From assembly GCF_030503595.1 (NCBI RefSeq), contig NZ_CP129966.1, positions 496,001 to 560,000 on the forward strand: a stretch of DNA of 64,000 nucleotides, in the 5' to 3' direction. This document shows positions 32,030 to 41,826 of the stretch, piece after piece. Position numbers and translations under genes: made by a program. Under the pieces are notes generated by a model. The model did not search any database and had not been told where the DNA came from. It saw nothing but the letters and a program-made list of their open reading frames with translations. Origin of the DNA: Corynebacterium sp. P4-C1 (GTDB lineage: Bacteria > Actinomycetota > Actinomycetes > Mycobacteriales > Mycobacteriaceae). How positions within the stretch are numbered: the stretch's first letter is position 1; each line of letters begins with the position of its first letter.

Positions 32030-33649
32030 CTAGCGCCTCCGCGGGTTGCGCTCGCGAACGCGCACCGCGAAACGCACCGGAGTGCCGTGGTAGCCGAACT
32101 GCTCGCGGAATTTACGCTCCAGGTAGCGGCGATACCCGCTGTCGAGGAAGCCGGTGGTGAATAGCACGATTGTCGGCGGGCGGGTGCTGACCATCGTGGC
32201 GAAAAGCACCTTCGGCAGACGGTTGTTCTTCATTGGCGGCGGGTTCGCCGCGATCGCCTCGCGCAGCCAGTTGTTCAACTGGCCGGTGGAGATGCGCTTG
32301 TCCCAGTTGTCCAGCGCGGTGATCATTTCTTTCTCCAGGCGGTGCAGGCCGCGGCCTGTCTCGGCGGAGATGTTGATCTTGGAGACCCACGGCAGCTGGT
32401 TGAGCTGCATGTCGAATTCACGGTCGAAGTAGTAGCGGCGGTCCTCGTCCATGAGGTCCCACTTGTTGAAGGCGATCACCATGGCCTTGCCGGATTCGAG
32501 CACCATGGAGATGACGCGTTGGTCTTGCTCTGTGATCTCCTGGGAGGCGTCGATCAGGACGACGCAGACCTCGGCCGCGTCGATCGTGCCGCGCGTGCGC
32601 AGCGACGCGTAGTACTCGTGGCCCGTCGCGTTCTTGACTTTCTTGCGCAGGCCTGCCGTATCGATGAAACGCCAGAGACGTTCGTCGAGCTGGATAAGTT
32701 CATCCACTGGGTCGACGGTGGTGCCGGCGACATTGTCGACGACAGCGCGCTTCGACTTGGATAGCTTGTTCAGCAGGCTGGACTTGCCGACGTTTGGCTT
32801 GCCAACGAGCGCCACACGCCGCGGCCCCTCCGTGATCGACCGCGCGGACTTCGGCTCCTCGGGGAAGACCTTGACGATCTCATCGAGGACATCCGCACCC
32901 CCGCGCCCGTGCAGGGCGGAGACCGGCCAGGGGTCGCCGAGGCCGAGCGAATAGAACTCGGCGACGTCGCCCCACTGCGACTCGGACTCGAATTTGTTGG
33001 CCACGAGCAGGACCGGAACATTGGAACGCTGCAGGTTGCGCGCCATGAACGCGTCTGAATCGGTGACGCCCACGTGCGCGTCGACGACCATGACGATGAC
33101 GTCCGCGTCTTCCATGGCCGCTTCCGACTGGTGCGCGATGGAGGCGTGGATCCCCTTCGCGTCCGGATCCCAGCCGCCGGTGTCCTGCACCCAGAACCGT
33201 TGCCCATTCCAGTCCGCCAGGTAGCTCACGCGGTCGCGCGTCACGCCCGGGTGGTCCTCCACAACAGCTTCGCGCCGCCCGAGGAAACGGTTGACGAGCG
33301 TGGACTTGCCGACGTTCGGCCGCCCCACAATCGCCACTGTCGGCAGCGCCTCCTCCAGGTGACCGTCCGGCGTGATGCCGTAGGCCTCCCCCAGTTCTTC
33401 CCATTCCTCGTCGGTAAAGCCGTCGCGCTCATCCTCGCCGTAGTCTGCGGGGCCGAATTCGGAATCGTCGAACTCGCCACCGACCTCCTCGAGGTCTTCT
33501 TCGAAAGCTTCCTCGTACGCGTCATACTCAGAGATGACTTCGCCCTCGTAATCCTCGGGGTTGAACTGGGTGTATTGGAACTGGGTCTCGTCGGCCTCGG
33601 AGTGTGCATCAGAGCCGTCGTTCGTGCGCGGGCTATTCGGATCCGTCAT
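32030..33649 (-). CDS. der: Ribosome assembly GTPase Der (EngA)
   Basis: Essential GTPase with two tandem G domains that assists 50S subunit assembly. 539 residues: an acidic N-terminal extension of about 95 residues ([13 protein letters not shown] at its end), G1 domain starting [16 protein letters not shown], second G domain starting [16 protein letters not shown], and a KH-like C-terminal domain ([18 protein letters not shown]) with a basic RRR end. NKWD of the second domain and NKFE of the first are the G4 motifs. Typical Der is about 440 to 490 residues; the excess is the acidic extension common in Corynebacteriales. Its ATG overlaps the cmk stop by 4 nt. Confidence 0.95.
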   Translation of the reverse strand: MTDPNSPRTNDGSDAHSEADETQFQYTQFNPEDYEGEVISEYDAYEEAFEEDLEEVGGEFDDSEFGPADYGEDERDGFTDEEWEELGEAYGITPDGHLEEALPTVAIVGRPNVGKSTLVNRFLGRREAVVEDHPGVTRDRVSYLADWNGQRFWVQDTGGWDPDAKGIHASIAHQSEAAMEDADVIVMVVDAHVGVTDSDAFMARNLQRSNVPVLLVANKFESESQWGDVAEFYSLGLGDPWPVSALHGRGGADVLDEIVKVFPEEPKSARSITEGPRRVALVGKPNVGKSSLLNKLSKSKRAVVDNVAGTTVDPVDELIQLDERLWRFIDTAGLRKKVKNATGHEYYASLRTRGTIDAAEVCVVLIDASQEITEQDQRVISMVLESGKAMVIAFNKWDLMDEDRRYYFDREFDMQLNQLPWVSKINISAETGRGLHRLEKEMITALDNWDKRISTGQLNNWLREAIAANPPPMKNNRLPKVLFATMVSTRPPTIVLFTTGFLDSGYRRYLERKFREQFGYHGTPVRFAVRVRERNPRRR

Positions 33650-34356
33650 CGCGCGCTCCTTTCGATCAACGAGATCAAAGCGTCCAAGACCTCGCCTTTG
33701 TCCATGTCGGAGGTGTCGATGATCTCCGCGTCTTCGGCCGGGCGCAGTGGGCTCGTTGCGCGGGAGGAATCCAGCTCGTCGCGACGGATGACATCGGCTA
33801 GGACAGTGTCGTAGTCGGCGTCGCGGCCGGCCGCGATGTCCTGGTCGTAACGGCGAGTGGCCCGGACCTCGGGGGAAGCGGTGAGGAAGGCTTTGGCGGG
33901 GGCGTCGACAAGCACGACGGTGCCAATGTCGCGGCCTTCGACAATCGCGCGGTGCGCTTCACGCGCGAGCTTGCGCTGCAGTTCGACGAGGTTGGTGCGG
34001 ACTTCCGGGATGGCGGAGACCGCCGAGACGTTTTGGGTGACCTCGCGGCCGCGGATCTCGCCCGCGACGTTCTCGCCGTCGAGAATGACGTCGGTGGAAT
34101 CGGGGTCTTCGGACACCTCGAGCGGCAACTCGCGCGTCGCTGCGATGACTGCCTCGTTATCAGCCGGGTCGATGCCCGCGCGAAGCACAGCGAGTGTCGC
34201 CACCCGGTACATGGCACCGGTGTCCACGTATTTCGCGTCGAGCTGCTTCGCTAATGCGCGGCAAGTGGTGGACTTGCCGGTGCCTGACGGGCCGTCGACG
34301 GCGAGAATCAGGCCCCCGTCAGGCATATTCGTGAGAATGTTCGCAGATTCGCTCAT
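33646..34356 (-). CDS. cmk: Cytidylate kinase
   Basis: Phosphorylates CMP and dCMP with ATP. 236 residues, P-loop [14 protein letters not shown] (about 20-33), YVDTGAMYR for nucleotide monophosphate binding, [19 protein letters not shown] and the LID-region arginines in RATRRYDQD. It sits in the scpA-scpB-rluB-cmk-der order conserved across actinobacteria and overlaps both neighbours, its start sharing an A with the rluB stop (TAATG), so expression is tightly coupled. Confidence 0.95.
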   Translation of the reverse strand: MSESANILTNMPDGGLILAVDGPSGTGKSTTCRALAKQLDAKYVDTGAMYRVATLAVLRAGIDPADNEAVIAATRELPLEVSEDPDSTDVILDGENVAGEIRGREVTQNVSAVSAIPEVRTNLVELQRKLAREAHRAIVEGRDIGTVVLVDAPAKAFLTASPEVRATRRYDQDIAAGRDADYDTVLADVIRRDELDSSRATSPLRPAEDAEIIDTSDMDKGEVLDALISLIERSAR

Positions 34357-35360
34357 TACATGTCCACCGCCTTGTAGAGAGCAGTCAGCTCCGAGTCGTT
34401 GAGTGCGCGCATAGTGCCCGGTTTGAGCTCGCCGAGCTGCACAGTGTGAATCTTGGTGCGCACGAGCCGCTGCACTGGGAAGCCGGCAGCCTTGAGCATG
34501 CGGCGCACGACGTGCTTGCGCCCTTCGTGGATCTCCAGGCGGACCAGGGACTGCCCCTGGTAGGTGTCGACGATCTGGGCGAAGTCGGCCTTCGCCACGC
34601 CGTCGTCAAGCTCGATGCCCTTCTTCAGATCGCGCACGAGCGCCGGTTTCGCCTCACCGAGCACTGTTGCGAGGTAAGTCTTGGACACCTCGTATTTCGG
34701 GTGCATGAGACGGTTGGCCAGTTCGCCGTCGTTGGTGAGCAGGAGCAGGCCCTCCGTGTCAGCGTCGAGGCGCCCGACGTGGAAGAGGCGCTGCCCCGCC
34801 ACAACACGGTCCGCCACTAGGTCGCCCACGCACGGACGGCCCATGTCGTCCTCCATGGTGGTGTGCATGCCACGCGGTTTGTTCAGCGCGAAATACTGGT
34901 GCTCCTCGTTGACGTTCACGCGCACTCCGTCGACGCGGATGATGTCCACGTTCGGGTCCACGCGCACGCCCTGCTTGCGGATGATTTTCCCGTTGACCTC
35001 GATGCGGCCCTCGTCGATCATGACCTCGGAGTGGCGGCGGGAGGCCACGCCCGCCTGGGCGAGCACCTTCTGCAAACGGATCCCCTCGTTCGGCTTGCGG
35101 CGTGGAGTGCGCTTTCCGTCCTCGTCGCCGTGCTCAATCTCCTTGCCGAGCGGGGCGACGGGATCTTCGCGCTCGTCCCACCAGTTGTCGGCGAGCGGGT
35201 GCGGCTCGTTATTCTCGTTTTTCTCGGCGTTCTCGCGCCGTTTGCTCAAGCTGACGTTCTGGTGCTTGGCGGGCTTCGCGTTGGAGAGGAAGAACCTCTC
35301 CTCCCTGTTATTGGCGTTGTTGTTGTCCGGTGTGCCTTCGCGGCGAGCGGGTGGAGTCAT
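34356..35360 (-). CDS. rluB: 23S rRNA pseudouridine synthase RluB-type
   Basis: RsuA/RluB family pseudouridine synthase of 334 residues. The first 90 residues are a polar, Asn/Lys/Glu-rich extension (NNNANNREERFFLSNAK), probably disordered. An S4 RNA-binding domain follows (IRLQKVLAQAGVASRRHSE), then the catalytic domain with VGRLDADTEGLLLLTNDGEL, whose Asp is the nucleophile, and LEIHEGRKHVVRRMLKAAG. It probably modifies a uridine in helix 89-93 of 23S rRNA; the exact site is inferred from the family. AGGGAG precedes ATG 35360, 11 nt after the scpB stop. Confidence 0.92.
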   Translation of the reverse strand: MTPPARREGTPDNNNANNREERFFLSNAKPAKHQNVSLSKRRENAEKNENNEPHPLADNWWDEREDPVAPLGKEIEHGDEDGKRTPRRKPNEGIRLQKVLAQAGVASRRHSEVMIDEGRIEVNGKIIRKQGVRVDPNVDIIRVDGVRVNVNEEHQYFALNKPRGMHTTMEDDMGRPCVGDLVADRVVAGQRLFHVGRLDADTEGLLLLTNDGELANRLMHPKYEVSKTYLATVLGEAKPALVRDLKKGIELDDGVAKADFAQIVDTYQGQSLVRLEIHEGRKHVVRRMLKAAGFPVQRLVRTKIHTVQLGELKPGTMRALNDSELTALYKAVDM

Positions 35361-35371
35361 GGCTCCCTAAA

Positions 35372-35929
35372 CTACCAGCTCTCCTCGATGGAATCGACTT
35401 CCGGGAGCAGCGGCGCCAGGTCCGGGAGCCGGTCGAGTGAATCGATGCCGAGCTGCTCAAGAAACAGCTCGGTGGTGACGTAGCGGTGGGCTCCCGTCGC
35501 CTCGTCCGGATCGACTTCGGCAATGAGGCCGCGCAGAGTGAGCGTGCGCATTACACCGTCGACGTTGACCCCGCGCACCCCCGCGACTTGCGCGCGGGTG
35601 ACCGGCTGCCGGTACGCGACCACGGCGAGCGTCTCCATGGCGGCGCGGCTGAGCTTGGTGTGGGAGCTGTCGACGAGGAACGCTTCCACCGCGTCGGCGT
35701 TGTCGGTGCGGGTGTACAGCCGCCACCCCTCAGCGGTTTCCCGCAGGTCCAGGCCCGAGCCGCGGGCGTTGAGCTCGTCCGACCATTCTTGCAAGCACGC
35801 CGAGACATCCGACTCCGCGGCGTTGAGCGCGCCGGCGATATCGGCGGCGAAGGCAGGTGTGTCGATGACCAGCAGAATGGACTCGATCTGGGAGCGCAAT
35901 TGACTCACCATCGGCATGGATTCACTCAC
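35372..35929 (-). CDS. scpB: Segregation and condensation protein ScpB
   Basis: Winged-helix partner of ScpA in the SMC condensin complex that compacts and segregates chromosomes. 185 residues with two WHD units: QIESILLVIDTPAFAADIAGALN at the N-terminus, and TLAVVAYRQPVTRAQVAGVRGVNVDGVMRTL as the conserved second half (given here as the LAVVAYRQPVTRAQ block). The C-terminal acidic tail (LPEVDSIEESW) is typical. It follows scpA after 16 nt. Confidence 0.94.
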   Translation of the reverse strand: MSESMPMVSQLRSQIESILLVIDTPAFAADIAGALNAAESDVSACLQEWSDELNARGSGLDLRETAEGWRLYTRTDNADAVEAFLVDSSHTKLSRAAMETLAVVAYRQPVTRAQVAGVRGVNVDGVMRTLTLRGLIAEVDPDEATGAHRYVTTELFLEQLGIDSLDRLPDLAPLLPEVDSIEESW

Positions 35930-35945
35930 GGTGCGGATTCCTTTC

Positions 35946-36794
35946 CTACTCCCAGTTCGCGGCGGCGACCACCGCCGGGTCCACGTCCTTGCCAGTCCAG
36001 GAAATGTCGAGTTGTCCGAGCGCTTCTTCCTGCTGGGCGTCGATCGCGTGGGCCTTGTACAGCTCCAGCACTGCCAGGAACCTGCCGACGATCTCCATCG
36101 AGCGGGTGCAGTCGCGGGTGAGTGCCCTGAACGTCAGCCAATGCTGTGGCCCGGCCAGCTTGAGTGTCTCCAGCAGCTTGCCCGCTTGCTCCGGAACCGA
36201 GACGGCCTGGATGTGCAGGTGGTCGACCCGGACCTCTTCCGGTGGCTTCGGCCGGAAGACGGAGGCGGCCAACTCGGCGAACGACCCCGGCGTGTGGCCA
36301 AGCGACACCGGCGGCAGCACGTCCGCGAAGGCCTTTTCCATGCCTACCGCGCGCGGGTACCGGCGACGCGCGCTTGCCTGCCACATCTCGAACTGGTCCG
36401 CCACCTTCTGGTACGCGCGGTACTGCAACAGGCGCGCGAAGAGAAGATCCCGGGAAGACAGCAGCTCGAGGTCTTCTTCATCATTGTCGCCGTTGCGCGG
36501 AAGAAGCCGCTGCGCCTTCAGATTCAACAGGGTCGCGGCGGTGACGAGGAATTCTGTGATCTCGTCGAGCTCCGCGGTCTCCCCCAGCTGCTTCACGTAG
36601 GCGATGAACTCGTCGGTCACCTCCGCCAGCGCCACTTCGGTCACATCCAGCTTGTGGGAGCTGATCAGGTTGAGCAGCAGGTCGTACGGACCCTCGAAAT
36701 TGTTAAGGACGAGGGTGAATCCCGTGATCTCCGGCTGGTAGCCCTCGCCCGCATACGCGGCATAGCGGGGGTCGATCGGTTTCGCTGTGGTCAC
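35946..36794 (-). CDS. scpA: Segregation and condensation protein ScpA
   Basis: Kleisin subunit of the SMC-ScpAB complex, 282 residues from GTG 36794. N-terminal kleisin segment FEGPYDLLLNLISSHKLDVT followed by FLVTAATLLNLKAQRLLP, and a C-terminal winged helix containing TVFRALTRD-like LTFRALTRDCTRSMEIVGRF. The frame continues upstream to 36875, but that would overlap parA by 53 nt with a basic, unrelated peptide, so GTG 36794 is preferred. Lies 28 nt downstream of parA, the Mycobacterium order Rv1708-Rv1710. Confidence 0.92.
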   Translation of the reverse strand: MTTAKPIDPRYAAYAGEGYQPEITGFTLVLNNFEGPYDLLLNLISSHKLDVTEVALAEVTDEFIAYVKQLGETAELDEITEFLVTAATLLNLKAQRLLPRNGDNDEEDLELLSSRDLLFARLLQYRAYQKVADQFEMWQASARRRYPRAVGMEKAFADVLPPVSLGHTPGSFAELAASVFRPKPPEEVRVDHLHIQAVSVPEQAGKLLETLKLAGPQHWLTFRALTRDCTRSMEIVGRFLAVLELYKAHAIDAQQEEALGQLDISWTGKDVDPAVVAAANWE

Positions 36795-36822
36795 TGTTAC
36801 ATCACACGCCCTGCGTGCGCGC

Positions 36823-37692
36823 CTAGGACGTGCGCTCGATGACCTCGAGGGCGAGGTTGCGGTATTGTTCCGCACCCGGCGAATTCGGCGCCCACGTGAT
36901 GATCGGCTCGCCCGCCACAGAGGTCTCGGGGAAACGGACGGTGCGGGTGATCACGGTGTCGAAGACCCGGTCGCCGAAGACTTCCACGACGCGGTCCATG
37001 ACCTCGCGCGCGTGGGTCGTGCGTCGGTCGAACATGGTGACCAGGATGCCCACGATGTCGAGGTCGAAGTTAATGCGGTCTCGCACCTTCTCCACGGTGT
37101 CGGTGAGCAGGGCCAGCCCGCGCAGGGAGAAGTACTCGCACTCCATCGGGATGATGACACCCTGGGAGCAGGCCAGCGCGTTGACTGTCAACAGACCGAG
37201 GGACGGCTGGCAGTCGATGATGATGAAGTCGTACTCGCCGCGAACCGGTCGCAGGGCACGGCCGAGTGTCTGCTCGCGGCCGACTTCGTTGACCAACTGG
37301 ATTTCGGCGGCGGAAAGGTCGATATTCGCCGGAACCATGTCCAGGCCGGAGACATTGGTGTGCTTGATCGCGGCGTGGATCGACGAGGTGTTGTCCAGCA
37401 TCAGGTCGTAGACCGTGACTTGGTCCTCGTCGTGGCTGACATTCAGACCGGCGGACAGGGCACCCTGTGGGTCGAGGTCGACGAGCAGCACCTTGCGACC
37501 TTGCTCGGCCAGGCACGCTCCGAGGTTGATCGACGAGGTGGTCTTGCCTACCCCGCCCTTCTGGTTGACCATCGAGATGATGGTCGCGGGGCCGTGCTTG
37601 TCCAGCGGCTTAGGCTGCGGAAACTCGCGCACTGGCCGGCCAGTCAGCCCGACTTCCGTCTCCGAAGCGCTGAAAAGTCCGTCCTCCGTCAC
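36823..37692 (-). CDS. ParA/Soj family ATPase
   Basis: Deviant Walker ATPase of 289 residues from GTG 37692. P-loop QKGGVGKTTSSINLGACLAE with the signature lysine at KGGVGKT (about 43-49 of the protein), switch I VDLDPQGALSAGLN and switch II in IIDCQPSLGLLTVNAL. Located upstream of scpAB away from any parB, it equals Rv1708 and the C. glutamicum PldP-type orphan ParA-like protein, linked to division-site or chromosome positioning. AAGGAG sits 5 nt before GTG 37692; an upstream GTG at 37698 overlaps this site. A -10 TAAGAT lies further upstream in the 112-bp gap. Confidence 0.88.
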   Translation of the reverse strand: MTEDGLFSASETEVGLTGRPVREFPQPKPLDKHGPATIISMVNQKGGVGKTTSSINLGACLAEQGRKVLLVDLDPQGALSAGLNVSHDEDQVTVYDLMLDNTSSIHAAIKHTNVSGLDMVPANIDLSAAEIQLVNEVGREQTLGRALRPVRGEYDFIIIDCQPSLGLLTVNALACSQGVIIPMECEYFSLRGLALLTDTVEKVRDRINFDLDIVGILVTMFDRRTTHAREVMDRVVEVFGDRVFDTVITRTVRFPETSVAGEPIITWAPNSPGAEQYRNLALEVIERTS

Positions 37693-37804
37693 CGCCACTC
37701 CTTCGTTGTCCCGCGGTTAGCCGCACTTCCCATCTTTTTGCAGATGAGCTTGCAGATGTGCTTCCTATTGACCGTCATCTTACACGGCTGTCATTTGCCT
37801 GCGC

Positions 37805-38710
37805 TCACGAACGCGGATGCGCGGTGCTCCAGACCTCGCGCAAGTTTTCTGGTGTGACGTGGGTGTATATCTGTGTCGTGGTGACAGACGCATGGCCGAG
37901 TAACTCCTGGACGGTGCGAACATCGGCTCCCCCCTCAAGCAGGTGTGTCGCGAAGGAGTGGCGCATTGTGTGGGGCGAGATGTCTTTGTCGATTCCCGCG
38001 CGAGCCGCTGCGTCCTTGATGATCGTCCAGGCGCTCTGCCGCGAGAGCGCACCGCCGCGCTTGTTCAGAAACACGGCGTGGGTCTTGCCCGCAGACAGCG
38101 CCGGTCGCGCGCGGACGAGGTACGCCTCCAGCGCCCGCTGCGCGGCCCCGCCGACTGGTACGATGCGCTGCTTGTCGCCTTTGCCGGTCACTTTGATGAA
38201 GTCGCGGGTTTCGGCGATGTCATCGACGACGAGCGCGAGCACCTCGGAAATGCGGGCACCTGTCGCGTAGAGGACTTCGAGCAGGGCCTTGTCGCGTAGT
38301 TGGGTGGGGGTGTCGGTGGGGCAGGCGTCGAGAAGCGTGCCCACCTCGGCGATGCTGAGCGTGTCCGGGAGCTTCTCCCCCAGCTTCGGCGGCGAGACAC
38401 CTGCAGCGACGTCAGCAGCAACGGCACCTTCGGACACAGCGAATTTGTGCAGTCCTCGCGCCACAACGAGCGCACGGCTTGCCGACGACGCCGCCAGCCC
38501 TCTCCTGCCCTCTCCCCCACGCCGCAGGTCCGCGACGTAGTCTTCGAGCGTCGCCGCCGTGACATCGTCTAGGTCCGTTGTGCCCGCTGCTTCGAGCCAG
38601 TCGAGGTAACGGTGCACGTCGCGGCGGTAGTTGCTGAGCGTGTTGGCGGAGACTCCCCGCTCGACTGCGAGGTGGTCCAGCCAGAGCTGGCCGACCGTTC
38701 GTGCGTCCAC
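37805..38710 (-). CDS. xerD: Tyrosine recombinase XerD
   Basis: Site-specific recombinase of 301 residues that resolves chromosome dimers at dif. N-terminal SAM-like core-binding domain (about 1-95: [20 protein letters not shown]) and a catalytic domain with the full set: Arg in [11 protein letters not shown], Lys in the KGDKQR hairpin, [15 protein letters not shown] (His and Arg) and the Tyr nucleophile in TTTQIYTHV. Position between the NUDIX gene and parA matches xerD of Mycobacterium (Rv1701) and C. glutamicum. The start is GTG 38710. Confidence 0.93.
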   Translation of the reverse strand: MDARTVGQLWLDHLAVERGVSANTLSNYRRDVHRYLDWLEAAGTTDLDDVTAATLEDYVADLRRGGEGRRGLAASSASRALVVARGLHKFAVSEGAVAADVAAGVSPPKLGEKLPDTLSIAEVGTLLDACPTDTPTQLRDKALLEVLYATGARISEVLALVVDDIAETRDFIKVTGKGDKQRIVPVGGAAQRALEAYLVRARPALSAGKTHAVFLNKRGGALSRQSAWTIIKDAAARAGIDKDISPHTMRHSFATHLLEGGADVRTVQELLGHASVTTTQIYTHVTPENLREVWSTAHPRS

Positions 38711-38720
38711 GTGAGGCTTT

Positions 38721-39404
38721 CTATTTGGGGATCTTCTTCATGTCGGGAATGACGCCTTGAGCGCGGCGACGATCTGGAAGGTGGACCGGACGAAGCTCGA
38801 AGGGCGTATCGGTTCCGCGGGCCTCGGCCCGGCCGGCGAGCACCTCGGAGGCGGACAGAATTCCGGCGATGGCGATGGAATTAGTAATCCGGCCTTCCAT
38901 AACGCCGCGGCGCGCCTGTTCCAGCGGCACCCACGCGAAGTCCATGTCCGCTTCTTCGTCCTCCGCCTCCGGCCGCTCGGTCTCAGTGAGTCCGGTGGCG
39001 AGGAAAATGCGCACAGCCTCCTCCGCAAAACCAGGCGAAGTCACCAGGTCGACGAGCACAGACCAGTCCGCGGCTTTCAAGCCCGCCTCCTCAACGAGCT
39101 CCCGCTCGGCAGTGGTGAGCGCGTCCTCGCCGGCGATGTCAAGCAGGCCCGCGGGCAGTTCCCACAGGCGGCGGCCGACGGTGTGGCGGTACTGCTCCAC
39201 CATCGCGATTCGCCCTTCCACGTCGACGGCGACCACCGCGACAGCCCCGAAATGCTCGACGACCTCGCGGGTGGCGGTGGAACCGCCCGGCATGGTGACG
39301 GTGTCTCGGCGGAGGGAGAGGATCGGGGCGTCGATAAGCAGCTCCGAGTCCGTGACTGTGAACTCTTGGCGCTGCGTGCTGGCGTTGGTTGCGGACTCAG
39401 ACAT
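38721..39404 (-). CDS. NUDIX hydrolase, ADP-ribose pyrophosphatase type
   Basis: A 227-residue NUDIX protein from ATG 39404. The Nudix box is [17 protein letters not shown] (about 95-115), preceded by [20 protein letters not shown], which is characteristic of ADP-ribose pyrophosphatases of the Rv1700/NudF class. It should hydrolyse ADP-ribose or related nucleotide sugars. In Mycobacterium and C. glutamicum pyrG lies directly upstream; here the upstream neighbour is steB after 47 nt. One iterated word lies in the N-terminal coding part (39329-39339) and another in the upstream gap. Confidence 0.9.
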   Translation of the reverse strand: MSESATNASTQRQEFTVTDSELLIDAPILSLRRDTVTMPGGSTATREVVEHFGAVAVVAVDVEGRIAMVEQYRHTVGRRLWELPAGLLDIAGEDALTTAERELVEEAGLKAADWSVLVDLVTSPGFAEEAVRIFLATGLTETERPEAEDEEADMDFAWVPLEQARRGVMEGRITNSIAIAGILSASEVLAGRAEARGTDTPFELRPVHLPDRRRAQGVIPDMKKIPK

Positions 39405-39440
39405 GGCACCCACGATAGCGCCGCGGACCGCAGCGCCAAC

Positions 39441-39451
39441 GCTTATCGACG
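39441..39451 (-). repeat. Intergenic copy of the iterated word (steB/NUDIX gap)
   Basis: GCTTATCGACG on the + strand, directly abutting the steB stop codon at 39452 and within the short gap where pyrG would be expected. It forms an inverted pair with the copy at 39329-39339, 101 bp apart. Confidence 0.85.
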
Positions 39452-40471
39452 CTACGCGTCCCGCCGCGGGGCCGGTTTCGGAGCCGGCATCTCCGCGTTG
39501 GCCGTGGACGCGGAACCGTACGCGCCGGAACCGCCATTGATCTGCTCGGCGAGAGCCAAAACCGTGGAGATGCGGCCGGTCTCCGACTCGAGGGAGTCGA
39601 CGGTGGAAACCGGGGACTTGTCGTCGGCGCGCACTTGGCCGAGCGAGCCCTTCTCAGCAGCGGCGCCGCGGCGGCCTGCAAGAACGACCGCGTCGCCCTT
39701 GGAGTCGAGCGCGCGGGCGAAGTCGGCGAGCACAGTCGACGAGTAGGCATTGCCGTCCTGGCTGTCCTGGTCGTCCTTGTTCTGCTCGGCTTCGGCCCCG
39801 CTGTCCTGACCGCCGGTGATCAGGATGATGCCCTGAGCCGGCGTGATGGTGCCGTCCTCGTACTCGATGAAGCCGGCGTCGCGGAGCGCCTGGAGCACGA
39901 CTGCGCGGTCGTCGACTGTTGCGAGCGGTTGGTCGCCCTTCGGGTCGAACATCAACGCCGCACCCAGCGACTCACCGGCGTGCACACCCGGCTCCTGGTT
40001 GTCCACGGAGAGCTGGGCACCGGCCGGAAGAGTCGTTGCGATAATCGAGCGCAGCTCGTCCGCGCCGTCGGAGGACAGGAATTTGTCCGTCAGGGTGATC
40101 TGCCCGGACGCGATGCCGCCAGCCTGCTCAGCCAGCCAGTTGGTGACGTCGACGTCCTCCGCGTTGGCGTCCGGGGTACGGATGATCAAGTAGGGGCGCT
40201 GCTCCAGTGCCCCGGCAACAATCGCCGTCGAAGAATTGCCCAGCAGCGCATTGGCGGAATCCACCTGGCGTTGTGCTTCCTCGGTGGCCTCATCCGCCTT
40301 GCCGCGGGACTCACCGGACTCACTGCCGGTGATCTGATTGAAACTGTTGTCCGCGATCGGGGCCATCGACGGGGCCACGACAAGAGCACCGATGGCGATA
40401 CCTGCCGCGATACCCCATGTGAGGCCGCTGAACGCCCAACCCGGTGCGCCGCTCTTTCTATTCTTCGGCAT
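39452..40471 (-). CDS. steB: SteB / MctB-like envelope protein
   Basis: Member of the Rv1698/MctB family (DUF3186), 339 residues: N-terminal transmembrane helix (about 12-35: FSGLTWGIAAGIAIGALVVA), a coiled-coil stretch (RGKADEATEEAQRQVDSANAL) and an extracytoplasmic globular domain. The mycobacterial homologue was described as a copper transport protein; the C. glutamicum homologue SteB acts with SteA to promote daughter-cell separation through the peptidoglycan hydrolase RipA. Adjacency to steA here supports that reading. The C-terminal 30 residues are Pro/Ala-rich. AAAGGAGG precedes ATG 40471. Confidence 0.87.
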   Translation of the reverse strand: MPKNRKSGAPGWAFSGLTWGIAAGIAIGALVVAPSMAPIADNSFNQITGSESGESRGKADEATEEAQRQVDSANALLGNSSTAIVAGALEQRPYLIIRTPDANAEDVDVTNWLAEQAGGIASGQITLTDKFLSSDGADELRSIIATTLPAGAQLSVDNQEPGVHAGESLGAALMFDPKGDQPLATVDDRAVVLQALRDAGFIEYEDGTITPAQGIILITGGQDSGAEAEQNKDDQDSQDGNAYSSTVLADFARALDSKGDAVVLAGRRGAAAEKGSLGQVRADDKSPVSTVDSLESETGRISTVLALAEQINGGSGAYGSASTANAEMPAPKPAPRRDA

Positions 40472-40512
40472 GGTGACGCGATTCCTCCTTTTAGCGAGCT
40501 TCTAGCGTGCTT

Positions 40513-41748
40513 TTAGCGTGTGAAGACGTTCTGGACCGTCAGTGCGAAGTTATTCCAGGTGTCGACGAGGTTGTCCACGAAGGAACCGTTGCCCACCAGC
40601 CCGACGATGAGGATCACGGTCGCCACTGCCACAAGCAGGCCGAGGATGGCCCACGCCCAAGCGATGCCTGCACCGGACGATGTCTTGACGTAGAGGTTCT
40701 CGATGACCCGGGAATCCACGATCCGGTTGCCCGCCTTGAGCCGCGTGAGCATCGCCGCTGGGGTGGCATCCCCGGAACCGGCGAAAATGCGGTCGAGGTC
40801 CACACTGTCCCCCGCGGTGATGATGGTCTCCGCGCCGTGGAAAACCGCGAGCAGGATTGCCAGGTCCGTCGGGGAATCCGTCGCGGCCGGGAAGGTCACA
40901 GCACCGACGCCGAGGTCCTGGATGCGCTCGAGACCCGCCGCGTGCCCATCCGGATCAGCCGGGAGAATCACCCGGGCATCGCCGCGCAAGTTGTCCGAGG
41001 AGATATCTGCCGGATCCCCGACGATGAAGTCGCATGTGTAGCCCAAGTCCAGCAGCGTGTCCGCCGCGGCGCCGACACCGATGATCACAGGCTGGAATTC
41101 ACGGATGAAGTGGCGCAGGTGCTCGACACGCTCACGGGTGCCGTCAGACGGGCTGACAACCAGCACCTTTCGGCCGTCCATGGAATCACCGAGTTCGGGG
41201 ACGCCGACACCGTCGACAAGCAAGGGCGATTCAGTGTGGATGAACTCGATGGTGTTGCCGAAGTACGCCTCCATGTGGTCGACGAGGTGCTGCTGCGACT
41301 CGTCGAAAGCGGAGTCGGCCACGGCACGATCGAGTGCATCGGCGCGGGCGATCGACTTCTTGCCGGCCAGCACCTCGCCGTCGGTGGTCACCGACCCCTT
41401 CTTGCCGTCGCGGAAAGCACCGCGGGTGGCTGCGCCGGCATTCTCGAGGAGGGGGATGCCGGCATCGAGAAGCAGCTGCGGGCCGTAATTCGGGATGCTA
41501 CCGGTGGAGAACTGCGCGATATTGACCACCGCGGCAGGGCGTTTGTCCACAAGCGTCTGGGCTTCGCGGCGCGTCATGTCCGGCGCATCGACGATCGCGA
41601 TGTCGCCCTCGCTGAGTTTGCGCAGACCTTTACCCTGCGGGGTGCAGTCGCGCAGCGCGCCGGTAATGGTCTCGGCGATAGCGGGCTTCGCCGTTTTTGC
41701 CGGTTTTGCCAGCTTCGCGGCGGAGGAAGTACGGGAAGTTGAGCTCAT
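40513..41748 (-). CDS. steA: SteA, cytoplasmic/membrane partner of SteB
   Basis: A 411-residue protein with a thiamin-pyrophosphokinase-like domain (about 170-345; VGVGAAADTLLDLGYTCDF and VGDPADISSDNLRGDARV are the conserved parts) and one C-terminal transmembrane helix (about 370-392, IAWAWAILGLLVAVATVILI), matching Rv1697 and C. glutamicum SteA. In C. glutamicum SteA and SteB form a membrane complex needed for septal cleavage and RipA activity. The lack of typical TPK catalytic surroundings suggests it is not a thiamin enzyme. recN lies 78 nt upstream. Confidence 0.88.
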   Translation of the reverse strand: MSSTSRTSSAAKLAKPAKTAKPAIAETITGALRDCTPQGKGLRKLSEGDIAIVDAPDMTRREAQTLVDKRPAAVVNIAQFSTGSIPNYGPQLLLDAGIPLLENAGAATRGAFRDGKKGSVTTDGEVLAGKKSIARADALDRAVADSAFDESQQHLVDHMEAYFGNTIEFIHTESPLLVDGVGVPELGDSMDGRKVLVVSPSDGTRERVEHLRHFIREFQPVIIGVGAAADTLLDLGYTCDFIVGDPADISSDNLRGDARVILPADPDGHAAGLERIQDLGVGAVTFPAATDSPTDLAILLAVFHGAETIITAGDSVDLDRIFAGSGDATPAAMLTRLKAGNRIVDSRVIENLYVKTSSGAGIAWAWAILGLLVAVATVILIVGLVGNGSFVDNLVDTWNNFALTVQNVFTR

Positions 41749-41826
41749 GGGTCACGATTGTGCCCGTTGGCGCAGGGTATTCGGTGAAGGCGCGCGGAGA
41801 AAGCCCCGGATAAAACAGGCGACTGG

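Noticed and set aside
36795..36875. Longer N-terminus of ScpA
   Set aside because: It would add a basic peptide overlapping the parA end by 53 nt and does not belong to the ScpA family.
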